Translations under genes and position numbers: made by a program | From: Prorocentrum cordatum | Lineage: Eukaryota > Sar > Dinophyceae > Prorocentrales > Prorocentraceae | Assembly: GCA_963575745.1 (NCBI GenBank) | Contig: CAUYUJ010007247.1 | Coordinates: forward strand, 456,475-520,474 | Length of the DNA: 64,000 nt | Direction of reading: 5' to 3' | Shown: positions 32,101-41,551 of the stretch, one piece after another | How the letters are laid out: the number at the start of each line of letters is the position of its first letter | How positions within the stretch are numbered: the stretch's first letter is position 1 | Notes under the pieces: generated by a model | Databases searched by the model: none | What the model saw: the letters and a program-made list of their open reading frames with translations, nothing else | Told to the model about the DNA's origin: nothing

Positions 32101-34680
32101 TCAATAGGGTTCCTGGGTGGCCCGACCCTTGTCCTTGCCTTTGTCGGCCCCTGGGGGCCCCGTCCCTGGGGTGACCTGGCCTGGCTGGTCGATCCAACTG
32201 CAGGCAGCCACGGGTTCGGCGGCCGCTGCAGCTTCCTCCTTCTTAGTTTCCAGAGTGGCCACTTGTGGCAGGTGGATGGTGCCTCCCGTGAGGTGCCCGA
32301 GGAGGGTCTGGATGTCGCCGCGCAGTGCAGCGGCGTCGGCGGTTGCCGTCTGTTGCTGGGTGACGACGGTGGCAAGCCCCCGTTCCAGCCCTGAAACGTG
32401 CTCCGTGAGTGTGGCCTGGGAGGAGAGAACGCCCGCAAGCTGCACCTGCATGTTATCCACCGTGTTGGCTAGCAGCTCGTGCTGCTGTTCCATGTGCTGG
32501 ATGCGGGTCGTGGCAGCATCGGGCGGTTTAGAGGCCGATGCGAAGCGCTCGCCGAAGGTGTTGAGTTCGTGGGAGGCCACGCTGTATTCATCACCTGATG
32601 AGAGGATCTCGACGTCGACGACGTCGCCTGGTACTTCGGCGGCTGTGGCAGCGTCGCCTTCGGTGTGGCCCCCACCTTCTGCCGCCGCCGTGCCAAGCCA
32701 GGAGTCATGGCCACCTGGTCCTGGGGCGGCCATCGGTTCAGCGGCTCCGTCCGTGCCGTGCGGGGGTGCAGAGGAGCTGCGGCCTGGGGCGCAGGGTGAC
32801 CTTGCGTGCGGCGTGGCGTCACGTTTCCCGCTGGAGGAGCGGTGGCGCTTGGCTGAAGGCTCCTCCTTGGGGGTCAGGAGCGGTGCGACGCCCTTGCCTT
32901 TGGGCGTGGCAGTCATGAGGTCGTGGAGGTAGGGGCTCTGGGCCGCTTTGGTGAGGAGTGTGCCGGTGGCGGGGCTAAAGCCGCCACCACCGGCTGGCGG
33001 CGTCACAGGCTCTGTGATGGTGGTAGGCGTGACGATGGTAACGTTGTCCCGCTTCGGCGCCACCTCAGCCAGCGGGGCCTCGGTGATGCTCCACGGGATG
33101 GGGCACCCCGCGACCTGCACCGTATAGGTGAGTGGGGGCCGATGAGCGCGCACTAAGGCAAACTGGGCCGCAGTGGCTGGGTCCCAGGCGGTGTGGTAGA
33201 CCTCACAGTCCCATTTAACGGACGGGCCCGTGAGAGTCTTGGCGAGCTGGGTCAGCGTGGCGTGGCGTGCCGCGATGCCAGTGATGCGGTAGCGCGTCTT
33301 GGCGAGGGTAGCCTCGCAGCCGCGGATGCTGACAGCAGCGGCCTTGGCGACGTCGGACCCCCGTGGAACACGGATCCCCAGTAGGCCTGACTTGCCGTGC
33401 CTGACGACTCCCAGGGCCTTGAACTCCACCGACTTCTGGAACGCGTCTGCCATCGTGATGGGTTGGTCCTCAGGGAACCAAACGGTCTGATACTTGTCGG
33501 CGGTGGGCTCGTCTGCACCTACGTTGCTGAGGTCGTAGGTGGCACCGAGTTGCCCTGATCCCGCCAGGACCTTGTCGACCGCTTGGAGACTGACGCCGAA
33601 GGTGGCAGCCAGGGACCTCTTTCCGACGCCCGATCCAAACCTGCCTAGGCTTTTGCAGGGTTCGAGGATGGTGACGGCTTTAAAGTTGCCGTGGAAGAGG
33701 GCCTTGAAGGTGTCCTGAAGCTGACTATCGAGCTCCTGGCGGCGAGCGTCTTTCTTGGACTCCCTGTGCTTTTGGTTTTGGCGCGCCTTGTCCTGTGGAG
33801 CGGAGTCCCCTCGAAAAGGGCCCTTGGCGCGTGGACCACCGTTCACGGGGGCACCTCCCGAGAACTGGTCCTCGAAGGCCTGGTGCATGGAGGGGACTGC
33901 GGCAATGGCCTCGGTCTCGTGTATGGTCGCCCGAATCCAGCAGACGTGGTCGGCAGGGTCGATGGTGGCGACGGCTACTTTTTCCGTGCAGGCGACCTCC
34001 TTGGTGCCCAGCTGGTACACGGTCACGGGGACGTGCGTGTGGACCACTTTGGGCGCCTTGGGGTGACGCTTCAGGACGGGGACGGCGAGCTCGGTACCGA
34101 CGTAGTTGTCGTTTTTCGGGCCCATGACAGCAATCGCGAGCTGACCCGTGGCTCGCTTGCCCTGCTCGAGGTGGTGTTGCAGCAGCCGTTCACCACTCTC
34201 GTAGTCGTGGAGGCTGATGCTGGGCTTGTACGTCTTGCCGTCGTCAGGTGAGGTGGGTTCGGCAAGGACAGGGACCTTCCAAAAGGCAGGGTCCAAGGCG
34301 ATGAATTGGGTGTCCGCAGCCTGAAGACGTGCGGAACCCGCTGGTGGGTGTGATGTGTCACCGCCAGTGCGCTTAGGCTTGCTGCGCTGGTGATGATCGA
34401 GCGTGTAGCTGATCTGGTTGGCGGCGCACATGCGGATCAGGGCGCTGCCGAGCTTCTTCGTGTTGGACTTGTGCATGTCGTACATTGCCTGGAGCTCGTC
34501 CGCGTTCAGTTCGGCAAGCCCGTTGTAGGCGGCCGTGGGGCGGTCAGACCCCGCTTGCTTGAACGCTGCGATGCAGTCCTGCTTGCGTTGAAGGAGGGAC
34601 CCTTCAGCAACAGGGCGCGTGGGGCGGGAGCTCGGAGGCTGCTTAGAAGAGCGACGGCGCTCCGGCTTCTTGGGGGCCAT
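32101..34680 (-). CDS. LINE ORF1, copy A (intact, 859 aa)
   Basis: ATG at 34680 (MAPKKPERRRSS); an upstream GTG in frame at 34692 is less likely. The basic N-terminus is followed by a folded-looking region of about 500 residues without a family I recognise, and a Ser/Pro/Gly-rich low-complexity part. A C-terminal coiled coil follows (IQHMEQQHELLANTVDNMQ, then HVSGLERGLATVVTQQQ), and the end is Lys/Gly-rich. There is no CCHC knuckle. The position as first ORF, the basic charge and the coiled coil fit an RNA-binding, multimerising LINE ORF1 protein; this role is inferred. It ends 171 bases before the ORF2 ATG. One hairpin of the GGCT/AGCC family (32962-32994) lies inside it in the frame reading GGGFSPA. 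Confidence 0.75.
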   Translation of the reverse strand: MAPKKPERRRSSKQPPSSRPTRPVAEGSLLQRKQDCIAAFKQAGSDRPTAAYNGLAELNADELQAMYDMHKSNTKKLGSALIRMCAANQISYTLDHHQRSKPKRTGGDTSHPPAGSARLQAADTQFIALDPAFWKVPVLAEPTSPDDGKTYKPSISLHDYESGERLLQHHLEQGKRATGQLAIAVMGPKNDNYVGTELAVPVLKRHPKAPKVVHTHVPVTVYQLGTKEVACTEKVAVATIDPADHVCWIRATIHETEAIAAVPSMHQAFEDQFSGGAPVNGGPRAKGPFRGDSAPQDKARQNQKHRESKKDARRQELDSQLQDTFKALFHGNFKAVTILEPCKSLGRFGSGVGKRSLAATFGVSLQAVDKVLAGSGQLGATYDLSNVGADEPTADKYQTVWFPEDQPITMADAFQKSVEFKALGVVRHGKSGLLGIRVPRGSDVAKAAAVSIRGCEATLAKTRYRITGIAARHATLTQLAKTLTGPSVKWDCEVYHTAWDPATAAQFALVRAHRPPLTYTVQVAGCPIPWSITEAPLAEVAPKRDNVTIVTPTTITEPVTPPAGGGGFSPATGTLLTKAAQSPYLHDLMTATPKGKGVAPLLTPKEEPSAKRHRSSSGKRDATPHARSPCAPGRSSSAPPHGTDGAAEPMAAPGPGGHDSWLGTAAAEGGGHTEGDAATAAEVPGDVVDVEILSSGDEYSVASHELNTFGERFASASKPPDAATTRIQHMEQQHELLANTVDNMQVQLAGVLSSQATLTEHVSGLERGLATVVTQQQTATADAAALRGDIQTLLGHLTGGTIHLPQVATLETKKEEAAAAAEPVAACSWIDQPGQVTPGTGPPGADKGKDKGRATQEPY
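32962..32994 (-). repeat. Bulged hairpin 10 (copy A; copy B at 49604-49632)
   Basis: Longest: sense arms GCCGGTGGTGG / CCGCCACCGGC, 11 bp with one G-U, tip GGCT-TT-AGCC. Copy B has lost part of the outer pairing. In ORF1 (GGGFSPAT). Confidence 0.8.
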
Positions 34681-35619
<939 letters not shown>

Positions 35620-38600
35620 TTAGCGCGGGGCACCAGGTGGAGCGCCGCGGAACGATGACAGCATAGCTTGGATGGTGAGTGACGGCACGGCACCATCGGG
35701 CGAGGGCGTGAGCAGCTCGGCGAAGGCTCGCCCGGCGCTGTGGAGGCGCTGGAGTAGAGGGCCTTGGCGAGCTTGGGCGGCGGCGAGGTCCGCGGCGAGA
35801 GCAACGCACCTCTGCTGGAGAGCAGCCATAGCCTGGGACAGCTCGGTTTCGCGGTCGGTGAGGGGTGGCTGCTCAGTGCCAGCGGCCGAGGGCCTCGAGA
35901 CAGAGGCGAGGTCCTCGGTACGCCTGTCCAGATGGTGGACTAGCGTAGTGCGGCACCCTGTACGCTGTCGTCCGTCACCCTTGAAAGGTGACTGGAGGGG
36001 AACACGCGACCCCAGGGCTGGAGCCGCTAGGGCCACGCCCCGAGAGGTCGGGAGAGCCGCATCCTCTCGCTCAGCAACGATGGAAGCGTGGACGGGGCGC
36101 GAGGGCCTGTCTGGTTCAGTGCCCTGCGGGGGGGCTGAAGCCGCCCCCGCGGGCTGCCGCTGGTGGGGGGGCGGAGTGGTTTGCGCGGTGGGACCAATCA
36201 TGATGCCGTGCGAGGGCTCTGAGGTCGGCCGCGTAGAAGGGTGTCGTCTCGGTAGAGCGGCATGGTCGGCAGCGTGGGGTGTCGGCGGTGCGTCGTCTAT
36301 ACCACTCAGTCCGCGGGGGTCACCCAGGTCGTCGTCGGCGTCTTGGCGGTGGCCGATATCATCGTATGGGGGCGATGTCGCTCTCGGGGACGGAGTCGCG
36401 GTAGGCGTCGAGAGGTTGCCCGACGGGGCAGGGTTTTCGCTGACTTGTCCGTCGTCCAAAGCGTCCGATCCCCCACCGAAGCTGAACAGGTCGTCCTCCT
36501 GTTCGTCAGCGTCTTGAAGGTGAGCGGCGTTGTCATGTGGGTGCGATGCCGCTCTCAGTGGCGGAGTCGAGGGCGACGTGCGGGTGCCCGACGGGGCAAG
36601 GTTGGCGCTGGCTGGCCCGTCGCCTAGGAAGTCAAGGCCCCCGCCAAAGCCGAACGGGTCGTCCTCCTGTTCGTCGAATATCGCCCGTTGGGCCTCGGCC
36701 CAGAGCTCGTCCGGGTTCTGTGGGATGTCTGGTCCAGCCGCGGGTGGTGCCTGGTCAGACAGCAGGGGGTTTGGTTCCATTTTGTTGAGTTCCGCAGCTG
36801 TAAACCCAGCCCTGCGGTGTGGGAGGGGGAGTGTGCGGTGTCTACGCTCGTAGATGGCGACAGCGACTCCATGAAGCACGGTCGCTTGGCGATGTCGTGT
36901 TTTGGCAGCTTCGACAATGTCGTCTGGAAGGTTATGAGTACGTGCCGCCGTTGTGGCGAGGGCGTCAGCCTGACGATTGAACTCCTCCGCGATGGGCCCG
37001 ATGAGCCCGAGGTCGATGCCCATGTCTCCCAGGTGGCTTGCGATTTTCTCGACGCGGAACATGTTGGGCTTGGCCATGACGCATCGGTGGATCTTTTCCC
37101 AGAGCTCCACGTGCGTGCCCTGCGGTGGTGAGTGTCCGTCGATGATACTTTGGAACCCATCGACCACCGCCTGGTTGTCCACGAAAACGTGTACGGGCCG
37201 TTCAGCACATGCCGTGAGGTGGACAATGGCGAGGGTCTCCGCAAGCTGTGCGTTCTGCGTAATGCCGTGAACGCGTGCACTGTAGTTCATGCGGTGGTCG
37301 ATGCCGTAGTAGACGCCGTAGCCCGCTCGTGCTAGCAATGGGATGGCTTGGTTGGTGCATGCACCGTCCGTGGCAGCGTAGACCCATGTCCAACCAGTGT
37401 CGTGGTCAAGGTAGGTGGTGTAGGAGTCCTGGGCTGAAGCCGCAGGATCTCCCTCAGGTGGGGGCCGCGGTATGGGCTGAGGTAGCGGGTCCCTCGCGAG
37501 GTCGGCCTGCAGGTCGAGGAGGGCTGGGTCTTCATCGAAGAGCCCGCAGTGTCTTGTGTGCGGCGGAAGACGGGCCCACTGCTCGTCACTGATGAGGGTG
37601 GTGAGAGGGAGTCTTTCTCGGGCCCAGCACTTGCAGTCGCGGACAGTGTGCTCCTGAGTTTCCTCTTCCTCGTCGCAGTATCGGCAGATGGGGCTGGGGT
37701 CAGCAGACGTGTTTGATCGGGATCGTCGCTGTTGGGTGTGGTCCCCGCCCGACAGGTAGTTCAGGAGGAGCGCCAGCTGCCAGGCAGTGCATTTGGCTGC
37801 TCCTTTCGTTCGGGCGAGCCACGTGCTGGCGAAGAGGTCGAGGCCCTGTCTGACAGAGGCAAGGTATCCAAGGTCGTGACGCCGTGGCTTGATCCTCCTC
37901 AGAAAGGCTCTGCGTTGTGAGGCCCGCAGCATGTGAAGGAAGGCGTTTTGGGGTAAGTTCAGCCAACTGATCTGGCAGCCCCAGTCGTCGTACATGATGC
38001 CAAATGTGGGCCAGGTCCAACGGAGCTGCTGGAGCGACTGGACAAGTCGTCCGACAGGTCCTCCACCAAACAGGGTCTGAACGTGGTGTTGGAGATCCCT
38101 GACGAGACCGCAGAGTGTAGCGTCGCGATTAACCTGTCGCCGCAGACACAGGAAAACTTCACGCTGCGTGATGGCGTCAATCTCCAGGGCGTGTCCTGGG
38201 ACGCACACGGCCATGAGAGTCCAAAACTCGACCCACTTGTTTCCCTTGGGGCGGATAGCCGCCTTAAGGGCATGGTTGTAGGCAGTTTTGACGGGGCCTG
38301 ATGGGGCTTGAATGTCGGTGCCCGTGGTACAGACGCTGGCAGCAAGGGAACGGGCGTGCCGCGCCTTAATAAGCATCGGCGATGGGAGCTTGCCAATGCG
38401 CGGCAGGCGACTAGTCGCCCTCCGAACACGGGCGTCAGCGGTGGCCGTGAGGTTAAGCGCGGCTGGAGCCGGCGCTGCCTCGGCGTTGATGTAACTCCCG
38501 ACGAGCTTGAAGGAGTCGACCACGCGTAAGGGCCGTTCCGCCAGAGTGAGCTGGGTAACGGCGGCGTGAAGCTCGTCGGTGAGCGCCCACCCCGCCACTT

Positions 38601-41451
38601 TGCCAGGGTGAATGCGTTGACCTGAAAATCGATCAAACTTGGCGGTTTCATCAAGAGATTTCTGCAACTCAGGCGCGGTGTGAGTAGTGGAGTTGCTGTC
38701 GTCAACAAAGGTAGTGCTGAGTGATCGCGGAACGTATCGATGCTGTCTCTTGGTCCACACACACATGAGCAGCTTAATGTCGTCCAGGGACCAAGAGCTT
38801 CCCTGGAGGTGACCGTTGGTCCTGGCCAATTCCTTAGAGTACGCTCCGTTCATGCGGATGTAGCGTTTGTGGCGACTGTAGAAGTTTCTGCGGACAGTAA
38901 CGATGTCTTGGGGGCACCCCGCGTGAAGCGCAAGGTTAAGGCAGATGTCCGTGATGAGGTAGTCGAAACACTTCTGTCGGTCAAGGGCAGCCCCAGCTAA
39001 GGGAAGGAGTAAGGCCCTGGCGTGTTCGATGCGCAGGGCAAGAGAGGTGCTGACGTCCCCAATGGTAGCTTTGGGGACAGCGCCAAAGCTCGTGGCGTGG
39101 GTCCATCCTTTCCGCCAGTCCGTGAGGCTGCGGTAAGCTGGCGCTTCCCACGCATACATCCAAACGGAAAGCACCGAGAGAAGTCGTTGGTCCGTTGGGA
39201 GTTCGCCTCGGCCTTTTCGGAGGCACGGGTTTGGCACATGAAGGAGGGGTTCTGGGATGGTGCCAGTGCGTTGCATAGCGCGTAAGACGCTGGCGAAGAG
39301 GCGAAGGATGTCGTCGGGTAACTCCTTAGCCTCCTTAGTAGTCCAGCCGTCCAGTCCCCCCGCACGGCGCGGTGAACGGGTGCGAATAAAGTGGATGAGT
39401 TGGTCGTCGGTGAGGTGGAAAGGGGTAGCTGGTGATGGCGTAGGCAGCTCTTGTCGGTACTCGTCGTAGAAGTCAGCCCACGTCGGCATGGCTTCGGCGT
39501 CATGTCCTGCACGGGCGCGGTACCTGCCCAAGATGGGCTCCCAGGTGTCGACCATGAGCTTAAGCATGTCTTTGGTATTAGCAACAATGGCGTTGGCAGG
39601 GAGAATGTCGGGGACTTGTGCAGGTGGTGGTTCACAAGTGTGGTCTTCGTCGTTGTCCGTGTCGGGCGAACTACCGTCGCTGGGGCTGAAGCCGCCAGCT
39701 TCGGTGTCAGCGTCGCTATCGTCCGTGCTAGCTTTGTCAGGTTTGAAGGCGTTGGTGTCGCAGTGGAGTTGCGTATCGTCAGGTGTGGTAGGCGTGCGGA
39801 GATACGCCGTGGGCGAGCTGTCAGCAGCCCGTGCGTATATGGCCGCCTTTCGCCCGCTTGGCTCGCGGACGCCCTCAGCCCATATCTTGATGCGTTCAGC
39901 TTTGGCACGGTTCGCACGTCGCGCCAGCTCTAGGTCGAGGTTTTGGATCAAACCGTCAAGGTGCTCTCCGTGAGGTGCTGGCTCGTCGGGGGTCCAGGCC
40001 TCGGGGAAGTCTAGGAGAACCGTGGGGCGCAGCTTGTGACATAGGAGGCGGGCCGCGGTCCACGTGCAGTCGATGCGCTGCGCTAGGTACGGCGGGATGG
40101 CACGGCAGTCTAAATGATGGTGCTGTCCGATGAAGCGAAGCTCACAGAGTTGCCGATGGAGCTTGCGCAGTCGGTTCATGTGTATCGTGGAAGCTCCGTA
40201 GGTGGGGAAGGCACGGGGGACAACTGGTCGCTCCTCGAACATGGGCGTGAGCCCGTGCATGGTGGGGGGCTTCTTTTTTGGGTGGTCAGGCGGTGGAGGT
40301 GGCAGGTCGCGCAGACGGGTGAGATGGTACTCATGACTGGCCTCGTTAGCCAGGGCGAACATGCGTTCCACGTCGTCGCGTGCGTCGGCCTGCTCCATGC
40401 GGTCCTGATATCGCCCAGCGATGAGGGTCCCTAAAGCCTGCAGTTCGTGACCCTCGTGAGCTCCATCGTTGGGAGGGTAGGGCGTGGGGGCAAGAAGGCG
40501 TCGGGCCGTATGGTCGAGGCGACTGAGGTCAAGCGTGACCTGCAGGCCAACATGGGACTTCGCTGGCAAGTCGCGCAGATAGCAGAAGTCGGTGACAAGG
40601 GATCGCGCCGCTTGGTTGGCAATGATATAATCGATGCGCGAAGTGCGGGGGCACTTGGTGACGCGGTCCCAGTCAGGGATATTGCCGTATGTGTGCATGG
40701 TGTGGTCTGGTGTGCCCTCAGCGACGTTAAACCATCCGTGCTGCATCATGTGCAGCAGGTGTGGATTGTCGTCGATGTTCGTGTTGGCGTCCATGCAGAT
40801 GAAATACGGGGCTGAGCCGACCCTTGCGGCGGCGCAGTCAGCGAGCCGAAAAAGATCTGTGCTGTCTCCTCCAGCAACCCCGTAGAGGCTCGCTATGTAG
40901 ATCCCAGCGGGCCCGTGGTTGTTTCGTCGCCGCCTGCGGCGGTGCTGAGTGCAGAGCGGGAGAAAGGCCTCGTGCCATCTTTTCTTGGCCTTGAGGGCGA
41001 CGATACAGGGCGCAGTGTCGTCGACAGTGGAGTCGACAATGGCATCCTTAGAGAGGATGGCGACCCCTCCCGAGGCGCCAGTGTTGCCCACGACGGTGTG
41101 GTCTGTGCCGCCGTGGGCAGCTCTGCGCTGGGCTCGCGCCAGATCCAGGTCAGGTCCAAGACTGGCGTGGTATCCCCCGTGGTGTGGATTGGCGGCGCTG
41201 GTAGCGATGGCTTGTCTGGTCGGCTTGGCATGTCGGGTCTCCTGCAGTGCTATGACTGCGGCGTTGTGGTCGACACCAAGAGCGGTGATGGTTGGCCAGT
41301 TCGCTGAGAGACTGGTGATGTTTAGGCTGACGAGGTGTATGGAGCGACCTGGCCCGTCTCCATCGGTGGAGCTGGGGTTTGCACGCCCCGCACGGTGTAG
41401 GTCAGCCTGACCCTCGCCCAGGTAGAAGGCTTGGCCACAGTAGGAGCTCAT
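35620..41451 (-). CDS. LINE ORF3, copy B: AP-type endonuclease, reverse transcriptase, zinc finger, RNase H (1943 aa, intact)
   Basis: ATG at 41451. Endonuclease/exonuclease/phosphatase domain, residues about 37-308: VSLNITSL, LQETR (Glu71), GGVAILSKD, ICMDANTN (Asp221, Asn223), SRIDYIIAN (Asp274), KSHVGLQ (His300). RT, about 690-960: motif A ALDRQKCFDYL (Asp824), motif B GHLQGSSWS, motif C FVDDSN (Asp917, Asp918), then GQRIHPGKVAG. CCHC-type finger C1256-X2-C1259, H1268, C1273. RNase H about 1350-1510: TDGAC (Asp1362), AETLAIV (Glu1405), VDNQAVV (Asp1425), NRQADAL (Asp1496). Active-site residues are all present. It would nick target DNA, prime on it and copy the element RNA. The C-terminus carries two tandem versions of a roughly 57-residue segment starting DEQEDD; copy A has one. 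Confidence 0.9.
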   Translation of the reverse strand: MSSYCGQAFYLGEGQADLHRAGRANPSSTDGDGPGRSIHLVSLNITSLSANWPTITALGVDHNAAVIALQETRHAKPTRQAIATSAANPHHGGYHASLGPDLDLARAQRRAAHGGTDHTVVGNTGASGGVAILSKDAIVDSTVDDTAPCIVALKAKKRWHEAFLPLCTQHRRRRRRNNHGPAGIYIASLYGVAGGDSTDLFRLADCAAARVGSAPYFICMDANTNIDDNPHLLHMMQHGWFNVAEGTPDHTMHTYGNIPDWDRVTKCPRTSRIDYIIANQAARSLVTDFCYLRDLPAKSHVGLQVTLDLSRLDHTARRLLAPTPYPPNDGAHEGHELQALGTLIAGRYQDRMEQADARDDVERMFALANEASHEYHLTRLRDLPPPPPDHPKKKPPTMHGLTPMFEERPVVPRAFPTYGASTIHMNRLRKLHRQLCELRFIGQHHHLDCRAIPPYLAQRIDCTWTAARLLCHKLRPTVLLDFPEAWTPDEPAPHGEHLDGLIQNLDLELARRANRAKAERIKIWAEGVREPSGRKAAIYARAADSSPTAYLRTPTTPDDTQLHCDTNAFKPDKASTDDSDADTEAGGFSPSDGSSPDTDNDEDHTCEPPPAQVPDILPANAIVANTKDMLKLMVDTWEPILGRYRARAGHDAEAMPTWADFYDEYRQELPTPSPATPFHLTDDQLIHFIRTRSPRRAGGLDGWTTKEAKELPDDILRLFASVLRAMQRTGTIPEPLLHVPNPCLRKGRGELPTDQRLLSVLSVWMYAWEAPAYRSLTDWRKGWTHATSFGAVPKATIGDVSTSLALRIEHARALLLPLAGAALDRQKCFDYLITDICLNLALHAGCPQDIVTVRRNFYSRHKRYIRMNGAYSKELARTNGHLQGSSWSLDDIKLLMCVWTKRQHRYVPRSLSTTFVDDSNSTTHTAPELQKSLDETAKFDRFSGQRIHPGKVAGWALTDELHAAVTQLTLAERPLRVVDSFKLVGSYINAEAAPAPAALNLTATADARVRRATSRLPRIGKLPSPMLIKARHARSLAASVCTTGTDIQAPSGPVKTAYNHALKAAIRPKGNKWVEFWTLMAVCVPGHALEIDAITQREVFLCLRRQVNRDATLCGLVRDLQHHVQTLFGGGPVGRLVQSLQQLRWTWPTFGIMYDDWGCQISWLNLPQNAFLHMLRASQRRAFLRRIKPRRHDLGYLASVRQGLDLFASTWLARTKGAAKCTAWQLALLLNYLSGGDHTQQRRSRSNTSADPSPICRYCDEEEETQEHTVRDCKCWARERLPLTTLISDEQWARLPPHTRHCGLFDEDPALLDLQADLARDPLPQPIPRPPPEGDPAASAQDSYTTYLDHDTGWTWVYAATDGACTNQAIPLLARAGYGVYYGIDHRMNYSARVHGITQNAQLAETLAIVHLTACAERPVHVFVDNQAVVDGFQSIIDGHSPPQGTHVELWEKIHRCVMAKPNMFRVEKIASHLGDMGIDLGLIGPIAEEFNRQADALATTAARTHNLPDDIVEAAKTRHRQATVLHGVAVAIYERRHRTLPLPHRRAGFTAAELNKMEPNPLLSDQAPPAAGPDIPQNPDELWAEAQRAIFDEQEDDPFGFGGGLDFLGDGPASANLAPSGTRTSPSTPPLRAASHPHDNAAHLQDADEQEDDLFSFGGGSDALDDGQVSENPAPSGNLSTPTATPSPRATSPPYDDIGHRQDADDDLGDPRGLSGIDDAPPTPHAADHAALPRRHPSTRPTSEPSHGIMIGPTAQTTPPPHQRQPAGAASAPPQGTEPDRPSRPVHASIVAEREDAALPTSRGVALAAPALGSRVPLQSPFKGDGRQRTGCRTTLVHHLDRRTEDLASVSRPSAAGTEQPPLTDRETELSQAMAALQQRCVALAADLAAAQARQGPLLQRLHSAGRAFAELLTPSPDGAVPSLTIQAMLSSFRGAPPGAPR

Positions 41452-41551
41452 GGCGTTCCTATGGATTAGCTTGACCGGGGCTGAAGCCGCCGTCAGGCCA
41501 GAAGTATAGGCGAGACATGGTCGGCACTGCGCCAGGGGGGGTTCATAAACG

